Assembly: GCF_031851795.1 (NCBI RefSeq)
Contig: NZ_CP134696.1
Span: 2,803,501 to 2,867,500, forward strand
Source: Pontibacter sp. G13
GTDB lineage: Bacteria > Bacteroidota > Bacteroidia > J057
Direction: 5' to 3'
DNA length: 64,000 nt
Numbering within the stretch: position 1 is the stretch's first letter; the number at the start of each line of letters is the position of its first letter. The translations under genes and the position numbers were made by a program. Below, one piece after another: positions 1 through 9,020 of the stretch. Under the pieces are notes generated by a model. It ran no database searches. It worked only from the letters and a program-made list of their open reading frames with translations, and was not told the origin of the DNA.

Positions 1-78
1 CACGCAGGCGTAAACCAGTGCTTCTCCAATTCCAGAGGAAGCCCCAGTAATCCATACCACTTGATCTTTGAGTTGCAT
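1..78 (-). CDS. Short-chain dehydrogenase/reductase, N-terminal fragment
   Basis: The reverse strand from 78 encodes the first 26 residues of an NAD(P)-dependent oxidoreductase and runs off the window edge. The fragment starts MQLKDQVVWITGASSGIGEA and holds the TGxxxGxG nucleotide-binding motif of the SDR family, at the usual place directly after the first beta strand. Substrate and full length cannot be told. It is divergent from the hsp20-dnaK pair, with about 180 bp between the start codons. Confidence 0.85.
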   Translation of the reverse strand, partial: MQLKDQVVWITGASSGIGEALVYACV

Positions 79-256
79 CGTATGCTCGTAATTCAAATTC
101 CCGTAAAGATAGTAATTCTGCCAAATCCATTCTTCGTTCCGCCATTCTGTATGATCGGCATGACACAATGGCACCATTCCCTCCTAATTCGGCAGAAACC
201 CACCTGTGGCATTGGGATTGTTTGCTTGCATGCAAAGGCTTAACACCAACACTCCC

Positions 257-712
257 ATGCAAGATCAATTCAAAGGAGACGATTTGTTTCAGAACTTGAA
301 AGACGGCTTCAGCGAAATCGGTAAGAAGGTTTCCGGATTCATGGACGATGTCATGAGCGGAGAACCCCTAGCTGGTGAATTGACTGTGCGTACCGATGTA
401 TATCGGGCCTACGACCAGTATGTGATAGAACTGGAGCTTCCCGGCGTTCAGAAGAGCGACGTGAGCATCCAAGTACACGAAGGCGTTTTGATGGTTAAGG
501 GGGAGAAAAAAGAGCCTGTTGGCAATGATCGAGTTTCTTATATCAAACAAGAACGCAAGTTTGGGACTTTTATAAGGAATTTTCCACTTCCTGTGAATGC
601 GGAACTGGAGGGCATCAAAGCCAAATACGACTCTGGCGTGCTGACGATCCGTTTTGCCATGCCTCCTCTGGAGGAAGGCCAAGATCCAAGCACCAACATC
701 AACATTGACTAG
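257..712 (+). CDS. Small heat-shock protein, Hsp20/alpha-crystallin family
   Basis: Predicted 151-residue cytosolic ATP-independent holdase that keeps unfolding proteins soluble for DnaK. An alpha-crystallin domain fills roughly residues 45-145, with the typical ELPGVQKSDVSIQV strand pair, a VKGEKK segment, and a C-terminal strand (GVLTIRFAMP) in the position of the conserved A-x-x-x-n-GVL motif. The N-terminal 40 residues are helical and variable, as usual. I chose the ATG at 257; in-frame starts at 206 and 230 would add residues unlike the family. The gene lies 47 bp before dnaK, so the two probably share a transcript. No CIRCE or HrcA-like palindrome was recognised upstream. Confidence 0.9.
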   Translation: MQDQFKGDDLFQNLKDGFSEIGKKVSGFMDDVMSGEPLAGELTVRTDVYRAYDQYVIELELPGVQKSDVSIQVHEGVLMVKGEKKEPVGNDRVSYIKQERKFGTFIRNFPLPVNAELEGIKAKYDSGVLTIRFAMPPLEEGQDPSTNINID

Positions 713-759
713 ACTTTGACTTTTGATATAAACAACAAGATTCATATTCCACGGACCGT

Positions 760-2682
760 ATGAGCAAGATTATCGGCATTGACCTTGGAACCACCAATTC
801 CTGTGTTTCCGTCATGGAGGGGAATGAACCGGTGGTGATCGTCAACTCTGAAGGAAAGCGTACCACGCCTTCTGTCGTAGCATTTACCAAAGACGGTGAG
901 CGTATCGTCGGTGAACAAGCGAAACGTCAGGCACTCGCCAACCCCACTCGTACCATTCGAAGCATCAAGCGCTTCATGGGTCGCAAATTCAGCGAGATCG
1001 GCGAGGAAAAGAAAGAGGTATCCTACGAAGTAGTCTCTGGTCGCAATAATATGGCTGTCGCTCAAGTCGACGACCGTACCTACACTCCGCAGGAGATCTC
1101 TGCCATGACCCTTCAGAAAATGAAGAAGACGGCAGAAGATTACCTCGGATACGAAGTAACAGAAGCAGTTATCACTGTTCCTGCATATTTCAACGATGCA
1201 CAGCGTAACGCTACTAAAGAAGCAGGCGAAATCGCCGGCCTCAAAGTTCGCCGGATCATCAATGAGCCAACTGCTGCGGCTTTGGCTTACGGCCTCGACA
1301 AGCAAGACAAAAACGTCAAAGTGGCTGTCTTCGACTTGGGAGGTGGTACTTTCGATATCTCTATCCTCGAGTTGGGGGATGGCGTATTTGAGGTACTCTC
1401 CACCAATGGTGATACACACTTGGGTGGTGACAACTTCGACCAGGTGATCATCGACTGGCTCGCTGAAGAATTCAAAGCTGAGCACGGCATCGATGCCCGC
1501 CAAGATCCAAAATCTCTCCAGCGTCTCAAGGAAGCTGCAGAGAATGCAAAGATCGAATTGTCTTCTACCACTTCTACTGAAATCAACTTGCCTTACTTGG
1601 CGATGGATGCTGATGGCCCCAAGCACTTGGAGCGCAGCTTGACTCGTGCCAAGTTCGAGCAATTGGCTGACAATCTCTTCGATCGCTGCCTCGAGCCTTG
1701 CCGTGGTGCATTGAAGTCTGCCAAGCTGACGGTTGACGATGTCGATGAGGTGATCCTCGTTGGGGGCTCTACACGTATCCCACGTGTGCAGACGATCGTT
1801 CAGGAGTTTTTCAAGCGTGAGCCTAACCGCTCCGTAAACCCTGACGAAGTAGTAGCTGTTGGTGCTTCTATCCAAGGTGGTGTACTCTCTGGAGACGTAA
1901 AAGGGGTATTGCTCCTCGACGTTACTCCGCTTTCCCTCGGTATCGAAACGATGGGAGGAGTATTCACCAAATTGATCGAGTCCAACACGACGATCCCAAC
2001 CCAGAAGTCCGAAACTTTCTCCACAGCTGCAGACAACCAAACTTCCGTGGAAATCCACGTGTTGCAAGGTGAGCGTCCAATGGCTGCGGACAACCGTACC
2101 TTGGGTAAATTCCACTTGGATCAGATTCCTCCTGCACCTCGCGGAATTCCGCAGATTGAGGTGACCTTCGATATCGATGCCAACGGTATCCTCAATGTTA
2201 CCGCGCGTGACAAGGCTACCGGCAAAGAGCAAAAAATCCGTATCGAAGCATCTACTGGTTTGACTGACAACGAGATCGACCGTATGCGTCGTGAAGCTCA
2301 GGAAAACGAGGAAGCGGATCAAGCTCGTCGTACAGAAGTTGAGACTCTCAACAAAGCAGATGGTCTGATCTTCAGCACCGAGAAGCAACTGAAAGACTTG
2401 GGAGACAAACTTTCCGATGGCAACAAAACTGCGATCGAGGAAGCGCTCAAGAATTTGAAAGAAGCGCACGCTGCGAAGGATCTGCCTACCATCGAAACTG
2501 CTTCTGAGACCTTGAACAACGCTTGGCAAGCTGCCTCTACCGAATTGTACCAAGCCCAGCAAGACGCTGAGGGTGCTGCGGCTGGAGCAGGTGCTGGCGC
2601 GGGAGCAGGAGCGGGTGCTGGTGCATCTGACGAAGCTGAAGTAACCGACGTCGAATACGAAGAAGTAGACGACAACAAATAA
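760..2682 (+). CDS. dnaK: Chaperone protein DnaK (Hsp70)
   Basis: 640-residue Hsp70 that folds and refolds cytosolic proteins in an ATP cycle driven by DnaJ and GrpE. The N-terminal ATPase domain shows the phosphate-1 motif [11 protein letters not shown] at residues 4-14, the phosphate-2 motif [12 protein letters not shown] near 190-200, and the adenosine motif LVGGSTRIP. The substrate-binding beta domain ([14 protein letters not shown] onward) and helical lid follow. The C terminus is a long alternating Gly-Ala tract (about residues 607-622) before an acidic EEVDDNK end, which matches the EEVD-like tail of DnaK proteins. It follows hsp20, and a clear terminator lies 27 bp after the stop. dnaJ and grpE are not in the window. 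Confidence 0.98.
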   Translation: MSKIIGIDLGTTNSCVSVMEGNEPVVIVNSEGKRTTPSVVAFTKDGERIVGEQAKRQALANPTRTIRSIKRFMGRKFSEIGEEKKEVSYEVVSGRNNMAVAQVDDRTYTPQEISAMTLQKMKKTAEDYLGYEVTEAVITVPAYFNDAQRNATKEAGEIAGLKVRRIINEPTAAALAYGLDKQDKNVKVAVFDLGGGTFDISILELGDGVFEVLSTNGDTHLGGDNFDQVIIDWLAEEFKAEHGIDARQDPKSLQRLKEAAENAKIELSSTTSTEINLPYLAMDADGPKHLERSLTRAKFEQLADNLFDRCLEPCRGALKSAKLTVDDVDEVILVGGSTRIPRVQTIVQEFFKREPNRSVNPDEVVAVGASIQGGVLSGDVKGVLLLDVTPLSLGIETMGGVFTKLIESNTTIPTQKSETFSTAADNQTSVEIHVLQGERPMAADNRTLGKFHLDQIPPAPRGIPQIEVTFDIDANGILNVTARDKATGKEQKIRIEASTGLTDNEIDRMRREAQENEEADQARRTEVETLNKADGLIFSTEKQLKDLGDKLSDGNKTAIEEALKNLKEAHAAKDLPTIETASETLNNAWQAASTELYQAQQDAEGAAAGAGAGAGAGAGAGASDEAEVTDVEYEEVDDNK

Positions 2683-2708
2683 TCTCCGAATCCATTTCGG
2701 AATCAGTT

Positions 2709-2740
2709 AGCCCGTCCATTCAGTTGGATGGGCTTTTTTT
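2709..2740 (+). terminator. Rho-independent terminator after dnaK
   Basis: Nine-pair GC-rich stem (GCCCGTCCA pairing with TGGATGGGC, one G-U) with a six-base loop, followed by seven T. It ends the hsp20-dnaK transcript. The dispersed repeat begins four bases after the T run. Confidence 0.9.
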
Positions 2741-2743
2741 ATC

Positions 2744-2970
2744 TGGAGTATTTGGGCGTGCCCCGGCGTGCTGAGTTGAATCGTTCCGCTTGGCAAAAGA
2801 GTCGCCGGGTCGCACCCTTCCGGTCTACGCTGGCGCTTCGGTCGGCGGCATCCATGAAAACCCGTCTCATGGTCGTACAGGCAGAATGATGGCCAAGGGG
2901 ATCTTTTCACGTCTCACCGACTACACCTTCAGGCTGCTCACGCCACACCCACCAGCCGCACAGGTACATG
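2744..2970 (+). repeat. Dispersed structured intergenic element, copy A
   Basis: First of nine copies of a family found throughout the window. It opens with TATTTGGGCGTGCCCCGGCG. The arm CCCGGCG pairs with CGCCGGG about 45 bases later, and the loop between them carries CCGCTTGGCAAAAG. It then has a GC-rich hairpin-prone middle and ends in CCACACCCACCAGCCGCAC. It starts right behind the dnaK terminator in the same orientation. Its tail faces the roughly 420-bp tandem array and is matched in inverted orientation by copy F on the far side of that array. Confidence 0.8.
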
Positions 2971-3091
2971 GATGTTGACTTCTGCCGAGCTCAAAGCAGT
3001 CTGTCAAGTCCCGAGCGGGAACCGTATTACCCTCGTGCCGACGCAATGCCGACGAGGGGATTTTCAGGGAGGAGGAAAAAGGGGGCCTTGG

Positions 3092-5110
3092 GTGTCGATC
3101 GGGGATATCTTTAAGGCATGGTATCATAACATCTCCCCAAAATAATTCTGCGTCATCCCGTAAAATTTCGGAGGGCTGGGACCTGTGGACGGGGAAATTT
3201 ATACGGGATCTCAAGCCTCGTGCATGTCAGGGCTTGTCTTTTGGCTAGCGCGAGCATGCACTTCTTGTGGGCTCCTTGAATGAAAAAGAAGCCCACTCCA
3301 CATGCCCCCTTGGCGATTTTCCCGGATGCCAGCCAAGTTCGGGGAGATTCCACCTCTGCCCCCGACACGCGGGCCTCGGCCCATGGCAGGCTGGAATGAC
3401 GGTTCTTTTTTTCATGTGCTCAGCCCTCCGGGCGCCCAATCACGCATCCTGTTGCAGGGAGGTGAGATCCCTGACTAAATCCCGCTGCGCACCGATGCCA
3501 ACTCGGGGGCTTGGTTGTCGATCGGGGATATCTTTAAGGCATGGTATCATAACATCTCCCCAAAATAATTCTGCGTCATCCCGTAAAATTTCGGAGGGCT
3601 GGGACCTGTGGGCGGGGAAATTTATACGGGATCTCAAGCCTCGTGCATGCCAGGGTTTGTTTTTTGGCAAGCGCGAGCATGCACCTCTTGTGGGCTCCTT
3701 GAATGAAAAAGAAGCCCACTCCACATGCCCCCTTGGCGATTTTCCCGGATGCCAGCCAAGTTCAGGGAGATTACACCTCTGCCCCCGACACGCGGGCCTC
3801 GGCCCATGGCAGGCTGGAATGACGGTTCTATTTTTCACGTGGCCAGCCCTCCGGGTGCCCAATCGCGACTCCTGTTGCAGGGACGTGAGATCCCTGATAA
3901 ATACCACTGCGCACCGATGCCAACTCGGGGACTTGGGTGTCGATCGGGGCTCTCTTTAAGACTAGGTATCATGTCCCCAAAATACTTCTGCGTCATCCCG
4001 TAAAATTTCGGAGGGCTGGGACCTATGGGCGGGGAAATTTATACGGGATCTCAAGCCTCGTGCATGCCAGGGTTTGTTTTTTGTCAAGCGCGAGCATGCA
4101 CCTCTTGTAGGCTCCTTGAATGAAAAAGAAGCCCACTCCACATGCCTACTTGGCGATTTTCCCGGATGCCAGCCAAGTTCAGGGAGATTCCACCTCTGTC
4201 TCCGACACGCGGGCTTCGGCCCATGGCAGGCTGGAATGACGGTTCTATTTTTCATGTGCTCAGCCCTCCGGGCGCCCAATCGCGACTCCTGTTGCAGGGA
4301 CGTGAGATCCCTGATAAATCCCGCTGCGAACCGATGCCAACTCGGGGACTTGGGTGTCGATCGGGGCTCTCTTTAAGACTAGGTATCATGTCCCCAAAAT
4401 AGTTCTGCGTCATCCCGTAAAATTTCGGAGGGCTAGGACCTGTGGACAGGGAAATTTATACGGGATCTCAAGCCTCGTGCATGCCAGGGTTTGTTTTTTG
4501 GCAAGCGCGAGCATGCACCTCTTGTGGGCTCCTTGAATGAAAAAGAAGCCCACTCCACATGCCCCCTTGGCGATTTTCCCGGATGCCAGCCAAGTTCAGG
4601 GAGATTCCGCCTCTGCCCCCGACACGCGGGCCTCGGCCCATGGCAGGCTGGAATGACGGTTCTATTTTTCATACGCTCTGCCCTCCGGGCACCCAATCGC
4701 GACTCCTGTTGCATGGCAAGGTTTCATAACATATCCCCAAAATACTTCTGCGTCATCCCGTAAAATTTCGGAGGGCTGGGACCTGTGGACAGGGAAATTT
4801 ATACGGGATCTCAAGCCTCGTGCATTCCAGGGCTTGTCTTTTGGCAAGCGCGAGCATGCACTTCTTGTGGGCTCCTTGAATGAAAAAGAAGCCCACTCCA
4901 CATGCCCCCTTGGCGATTTTCCCGGATGCCAGCCATGTGCAGGGAGATTACACCTCTGCCCCCGACACGCGGGCCTCGGCCCATGGCAGGCTGGAATGAC
5001 GGTTCTATTTTTCATACGCTCTGCCCTGCGGTCGCCCAATTGCGACTCCTGTTGCAGGGACGTGAGATCCCTGATAAATCCCACTGCGCACCGATGCCGA
5101 CGCAGAGATT
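3092..5110. repeat. Tandem array of five repeats of about 420 bp
   Basis: The landmark TGCGTCATCCCGTAAAATTT recurs at 3149, 3572, 3989, 4406 and 4749, giving spacings of 423, 417, 417 and 343 bp. The fourth unit is about 75 bp short. Units are near identical by eye. Each holds several inverted repeats: ATCCCGTAAAATTT with AAATTTATACGGGAT, GTGCATGC with GCATGCAC, and GTGGGCT with AGCCCAC. Open frames run through on both strands in several registers, as expected from a GC-rich repeat, and none looks like a protein family. The array is bracketed by inverted copies A and F of the dispersed element. Confidence 0.9.
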
Positions 5111-5127
5111 TTCAGAGATGAGGCAAC

Positions 5128-5335
5128 GTACACTAGAGGTGCGGCTGGCAAGTGTGGCGTGAGGTGCCTGTAGTGGCCGACCATCGGGAGGAGTCGGTAA
5201 TCGGGTGGCGGCGATCTATCGCCACCCGATTACCGACCGAGCGATAGCGAGCACGCAAGGGACCGACCTCGCGAATATCTTGACTAAGCAGGACCCAAAT
5301 ACTTTGAACGCGGGGGCACGCCCAAATCATGATCC
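5128..5335 (-). repeat. Dispersed structured intergenic element, copy F
   Basis: Inverted copy; its 5' end (ATGATTTGGGCGTGCCCCCGCG, read on the minus strand) is at 5335 and its tail (CCAGCCGCACCTC) near 5128. It contains a perfect 45-nt hairpin at 5193-5237: 18-base arms beginning GTCGGTAATC and ending GATTACCGAC, with a 9-base loop reading ATAGATCGC in element sense. The first stem is imperfect here (CGCG/CGCG plus two pairs around one mismatch). With copy A it brackets the roughly 420-bp tandem array tail to tail. Confidence 0.8.
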
Positions 5336-5511
5336 AATGCATTGAATTCATGCTTGGGCCTGTGAAATCTGTGCTCGTTTCCGACTTTTCCACAATCCTC
5401 GATAGAATGCAACTCCTTCCATTTGTCGGGGGTCTCTCCCCTTAATTGCGCTTTGAATACGCACGCCATCCCTCGGCCAAAGTTGCGAAAGCACGCCCCA
5501 CCTCCCCTTAT

Positions 5512-5584
5512 TACGAACTTATTCGTAGATAAATTTGCAATTACGAATCCCTTCGTATATCATTGTATTACGAACTCATTCGTA
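5512..5584 (+). promoter_or_regulatory. Three BlaI-type operator palindromes with promoter
   Basis: Three copies of the dyad TACGAA-N4-TTCGTA lie at 5512-5527, 5542-5557 and 5569-5584, 30 and 27 bp apart, that is about three and two and a half helix turns. They sit directly upstream of the BlaI-like gene, which suggests that the repressor controls its own operon. The sequence TAAATTTG at 5530-5537 fits the Bacteroidota -7 consensus TAnnTTTG and lies between the first and second dyads. No good -33 TTG was seen at the right distance. Confidence 0.8.
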
Positions 5585-5601
5585 GATCAAATTTACGCCC
5601 C

Positions 5602-5997
5602 ATGGCCAAGTCAAAACCGACAGATGGAGAATTGGCGATCCTAAGGATCTTGTGGAAGAATGGCCCATCCACAGTCCGGACCGTCAACGACCGACTCAAC
5701 GATCAGCGCCCGGTGGGATACACCACCACGTTGAAAATCATGCAGATCATGTTTGACAAAGGGTTGCTCAGCCGCACGAAGGACGGCAAAACCCATGTCT
5801 ATGAGGCCATGATCACGGAGGAGGAGACGCAGAGCGCAATGGTCGGCAGCCTGCTGGACAAAGTATTCCAAGGATCTGCCATGAAACTGGTGATGCGCGC
5901 TTTGGGTCAAAAGCAATCCTCCCCAGAAGAACTTGCCCAAATCCGGGCCTTTTTGGATGAATTGGAAGATCAAGCGCCTAACGAAGAAACGTCATGA
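5602..5997 (+). CDS. BlaI/MecI/CopY-family transcriptional repressor
   Basis: 131-residue winged-helix DNA-binding protein. The N-terminal half (PTDGELAILRILWKNGPSTV, then a YTTTLKIMQIMFDKGLLSR recognition-helix region) matches the BlaI/MecI family, and the C-terminal helices would make the dimer and carry the protease-cleaved segment. The ATG at 5602 is chosen over an in-frame start at 5563, because 5563 lies inside the third operator. It overlaps the following M56 protease gene by ATGA, so the two are translationally coupled. By family knowledge it should repress this operon until the membrane protease inactivates it. The signal need not be a beta-lactam. Confidence 0.92.
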   Translation: MAKSKPTDGELAILRILWKNGPSTVRTVNDRLNDQRPVGYTTTLKIMQIMFDKGLLSRTKDGKTHVYEAMITEEETQSAMVGSLLDKVFQGSAMKLVMRALGQKQSSPEELAQIRAFLDELEDQAPNEETS

Positions 5998-8948
5998 ATC
6001 CTTTCGAATCTCTCATCCCCGAAAACCTCACAGAAGCATTGGGCTGGACGTTGATGCACTCCATCTGGCAAGGGCTCCTCATCGTGGTCACGCTGGCTGT
6101 CGTCCTGCACCTCGTCCCCAGAAAAGCTTCACACCTACGCTACGGCACGTCCTTACTCTCCCTATTGGCCATGTTTGGATGGATGATTTTTACATTCGCC
6201 CAATCCTATGAGCGTGTCCAATACCGAGAATATCAGGATCTGCATTTGGAGCCTGTGGTCGTCTTCGAACATGGTCAGCTGATCTCCGTGGAGGCAGCCG
6301 AGCCCACCTTCTTGGAAATGGTCTGGGAAAATGTGCAAGATCTAGCCGAACCGGTCATCCCATACACAGCAACGATCTGGCTGATTGGCTTCGCGATCTT
6401 CACGCTGCGCCTAATCACGGGATTTGCGTACCTCCAGAAGATCCGCACACAAGACAATCGCACACTCAATCGATCCCTGCAAGTGCGGGTAAACACGCTC
6501 GCCAAGCAGATGGGCATCCACAAAACCTTGTTGATGCTTGAGTCCACGAGGATTGATTCTCCCATGGTGATCGGTCACCTCAAACCTGTGGTCCTGATGC
6601 CCTTAGGCATGATCACTGGCCTGACCCCTGACCAACTCGATGCCGTACTTGCACACGAATTGGCTCACGTCCGTCGTCATGACTATCTCATCAATCTCGT
6701 CCACTCATTCATTGAAGCAGTCCTGTTCTATCACCCTGCATACTGGTGGATTTCTGCACGAATCCACGAAGAGCGCGAACATTGCTGCGATGACATCGCG
6801 GTCTCCGTCCATGGAGATGCCATGAAATATGCCAAGGCGCTCGCCGAGGTCGAAACCATTCGCCAAACTCAAATTATTCCTCAACTAGCCATGGAATTGT
6901 CTGGAAAACACGGAACCCTTATGGGCAGAATCCAACGATTGCTGCTCCAAGACAAGCGAAATCGCTCCTTTAGAGAGCGCATCGTATTTGCCGCGGTCCT
7001 GCTGATGACCACCTCGCTCATCGCATGGATCTCCCCCAACTCCTACGCCAAGGATCATTCGAGCAATCCGATTTCCTTCGGGAATACCGGCAAGCCTGAA
7101 TCCAATGATCAAGGCCTTCCCACTCCGATCACACCACCTACTCCTCCCGCGGCACCATTTGCCATGGCCGCTCCTGTAGCTCCTGATGTAGATCCCATGG
7201 TAGAATTTGTGCCAGTCGCTCCATACAATGACACGGACTGGTTCAACTTTGCGATTGTGGATACTCCCCCACCTGCTTCTCGCGACTATTGGGTGACGCC
7301 TGGAGGCAATGTGCTCATCTTGTCAGATGGAGTAAGAGAGATTCAAGCGGAGGAAATTCACTATATCGATGAATTGCCGCGTGGAGCTACCAGCTATCGG
7401 ATGACAGATGAAGGCACCATTGTGATCTCTCCTTACGAACAATTGGATCAATCTACCCTGAGAGAACTCAATGCGCCAAGAGGTAGCAAAGTCTTCATCA
7501 TTTCTCAAAATGGTCATAGCGGCCATCTGTTTGAAAACGCGGGAGACCAGAGCTTCACCTATCGCATATCCCGTGGCGGAGAGGAGGAGCCCTTTATCCA
7601 AAGCTATCACGAAGACGATTGGGACGAAATCTCAGAAGAGTTCGAAGACGCCATGGAAGACCTCGAGGATGCCATGGAAGAGATCGGAGATGCCATGGAA
7701 GAACTTGAGGACGCTTTCGAGGAAGGCATGGATGAATGGGAAGAAGGTATGGAAGATCTCGAAGACGAATTCGAAGATGCCAATGTCAATTGGGAAGGGG
7801 TTTCCAATCTGTTCGAAGGGCAAATCCAACAACAACTCGGTCAGCAGATCGCAGAATTGAATACCATTCACACACAAGAGATCGTCGCTTTGTCTATGGA
7901 ATTGGCCCAAGTGGAAATGCAAGCCAATCTCCGTGGAGGTCGTCCAAGTCCTCAAGAATTGAGACGAATTGAAGAACTCAAAGTCCAGATTGAGCATATT
8001 GGCGAGCAAATCGAAGTCGAAGCGGAAGCTATCGAAGAACAGGCGGAAGAAATGGTTCGCCAGATGGAATCCAACATCCAGCAGATGACGATTGGAAACG
8101 GACAGATCCGAATAGAGCTAGACAATGACAACAATTGGACCCGGGATTTCGGAAACGACCGTGAAGGAAGGATTGCCTACATCAATGTAGATGGCACTCG
8201 AATTGAAATCCGCTCCGAAGATGGCAACACCATCAGCGAAATCTACGAAGCTGACGACATCCAACGCCGCAAAGCGGAAATGCATCGCCGACGCGCCGAA
8301 ATGGAACGGGCTCGTGCAGAACAACATCGCGCACTTGCTGATCAGCGCAGACAAATTGCCGAGGAACAACGCCGCATTGCGCAGGAAAAGCGCCGTATCG
8401 CCGAGGAGCAACGCAGAATTGCTCAAGAACAACGCCGCGTGGTCGAAGAAAGACGCCAGAGAGAAATTGCTCCACGCAGAAGAGACTTGTCTCCTGAGCA
8501 GGTCGAGGAAATTCGTCGGCAGGCAGAAGAGTCCCGTGCACAGCGCGAAATCGAAATCGCGGAACGCAGAAGAGAGATCGAGGAACAAGAACGCATCCGC
8601 CAGATCGAGCTACAACAGCGCCAGAGAGAAATGGAAGAGCGTGAGCGTCAGCGCAGAGAGCGTATCCGCAGCGATCAGGATCAAATCGTCTACGAGGCAG
8701 AGCAGGAATTGGACAGAGAACAAGCTTCCCGAAATTGGGCGCAAATCGAAACGATTCTTGCCGACGAGCTCTATGAAGATGGCCTGATCAATGACAATGA
8801 AGACGAAGTCGTCATCCGCTTGTTTGACGAATCCATGCGCATCAACGGTCAGCGCGTGACTGGCGCACAATTCAGAAAATATTACGACATCATGAGCAGA
8901 AGCGGTCTCCGGATTGGCAGTGGCTCAAAAATAACCATCCAATTGTAG
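5994..8948 (+). CDS. BlaR1-like M56 membrane metalloprotease with giant coiled-coil C-terminal region
   Basis: 984-residue membrane protein. About four membrane segments are visible (near residues 20-38, 50-68, 125-146 and 329-348). The M56 zinc site is H221-E-L-A-H225, with a downstream EEREHCCDD motif that supplies the third ligand. BlaR1 normally ends in a penicillin-binding sensor. Here the roughly 630 residues after the last membrane segment hold a Pro-rich linker, a strongly acidic repeat around residues 540-600 (EDAMEDLEDAMEE pattern), and a long Arg/Glu-rich helix near 750-890 built on RRxAEEQRRIAQE repeats. No SxxK or KTG signature of a penicillin-binding fold was found. It presumably cleaves the upstream repressor after sensing an envelope signal; the signal is unknown. 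Confidence 0.88.
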   Translation: MNPFESLIPENLTEALGWTLMHSIWQGLLIVVTLAVVLHLVPRKASHLRYGTSLLSLLAMFGWMIFTFAQSYERVQYREYQDLHLEPVVVFEHGQLISVEAAEPTFLEMVWENVQDLAEPVIPYTATIWLIGFAIFTLRLITGFAYLQKIRTQDNRTLNRSLQVRVNTLAKQMGIHKTLLMLESTRIDSPMVIGHLKPVVLMPLGMITGLTPDQLDAVLAHELAHVRRHDYLINLVHSFIEAVLFYHPAYWWISARIHEEREHCCDDIAVSVHGDAMKYAKALAEVETIRQTQIIPQLAMELSGKHGTLMGRIQRLLLQDKRNRSFRERIVFAAVLLMTTSLIAWISPNSYAKDHSSNPISFGNTGKPESNDQGLPTPITPPTPPAAPFAMAAPVAPDVDPMVEFVPVAPYNDTDWFNFAIVDTPPPASRDYWVTPGGNVLILSDGVREIQAEEIHYIDELPRGATSYRMTDEGTIVISPYEQLDQSTLRELNAPRGSKVFIISQNGHSGHLFENAGDQSFTYRISRGGEEEPFIQSYHEDDWDEISEEFEDAMEDLEDAMEEIGDAMEELEDAFEEGMDEWEEGMEDLEDEFEDANVNWEGVSNLFEGQIQQQLGQQIAELNTIHTQEIVALSMELAQVEMQANLRGGRPSPQELRRIEELKVQIEHIGEQIEVEAEAIEEQAEEMVRQMESNIQQMTIGNGQIRIELDNDNNWTRDFGNDREGRIAYINVDGTRIEIRSEDGNTISEIYEADDIQRRKAEMHRRRAEMERARAEQHRALADQRRQIAEEQRRIAQEKRRIAEEQRRIAQEQRRVVEERRQREIAPRRRDLSPEQVEEIRRQAEESRAQREIEIAERRREIEEQERIRQIELQQRQREMEERERQRRERIRSDQDQIVYEAEQELDREQASRNWAQIETILADELYEDGLINDNEDEVVIRLFDESMRINGQRVTGAQFRKYYDIMSRSGLRIGSGSKITIQL

Positions 8949-8991
8949 AAAAGCTCATCCGAGCTACTCAACGGATGCGGTCTTGAACGTG

Positions 8992-9019
8992 AGGTCGGCC
9001 TTGTGCCGGCCTTTTTTTA
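8992..9019 (+). terminator. Rho-independent terminator after the blaR1-like gene
   Basis: Eight-pair stem AGGTCGGC/GCCGGCCT (one G-U) with a five-base loop and a seven-T run, 43 bp past the stop. The 164-bp tandem array begins within two bases of its end. Confidence 0.85.
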
Positions 9020-9020
9020 T

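Noticed and set aside
206..256. Upstream in-frame start for the Hsp20 gene
   Set aside because: The added residues contain Cys and hydrophobic stretches unlike Hsp20 N termini; ATG 257 fits better.
742..2562. 606-codon open frame antisense to dnaK
   Set aside because: Shadow of dnaK codon bias; no family resemblance, and the sense frame is unmistakable DnaK.
3267..5121. Open frames of 90-230 codons on both strands inside the 420-bp array
   Set aside because: They repeat with the array, shift frame between units, and resemble no protein; GC-rich repeats produce such frames by chance.
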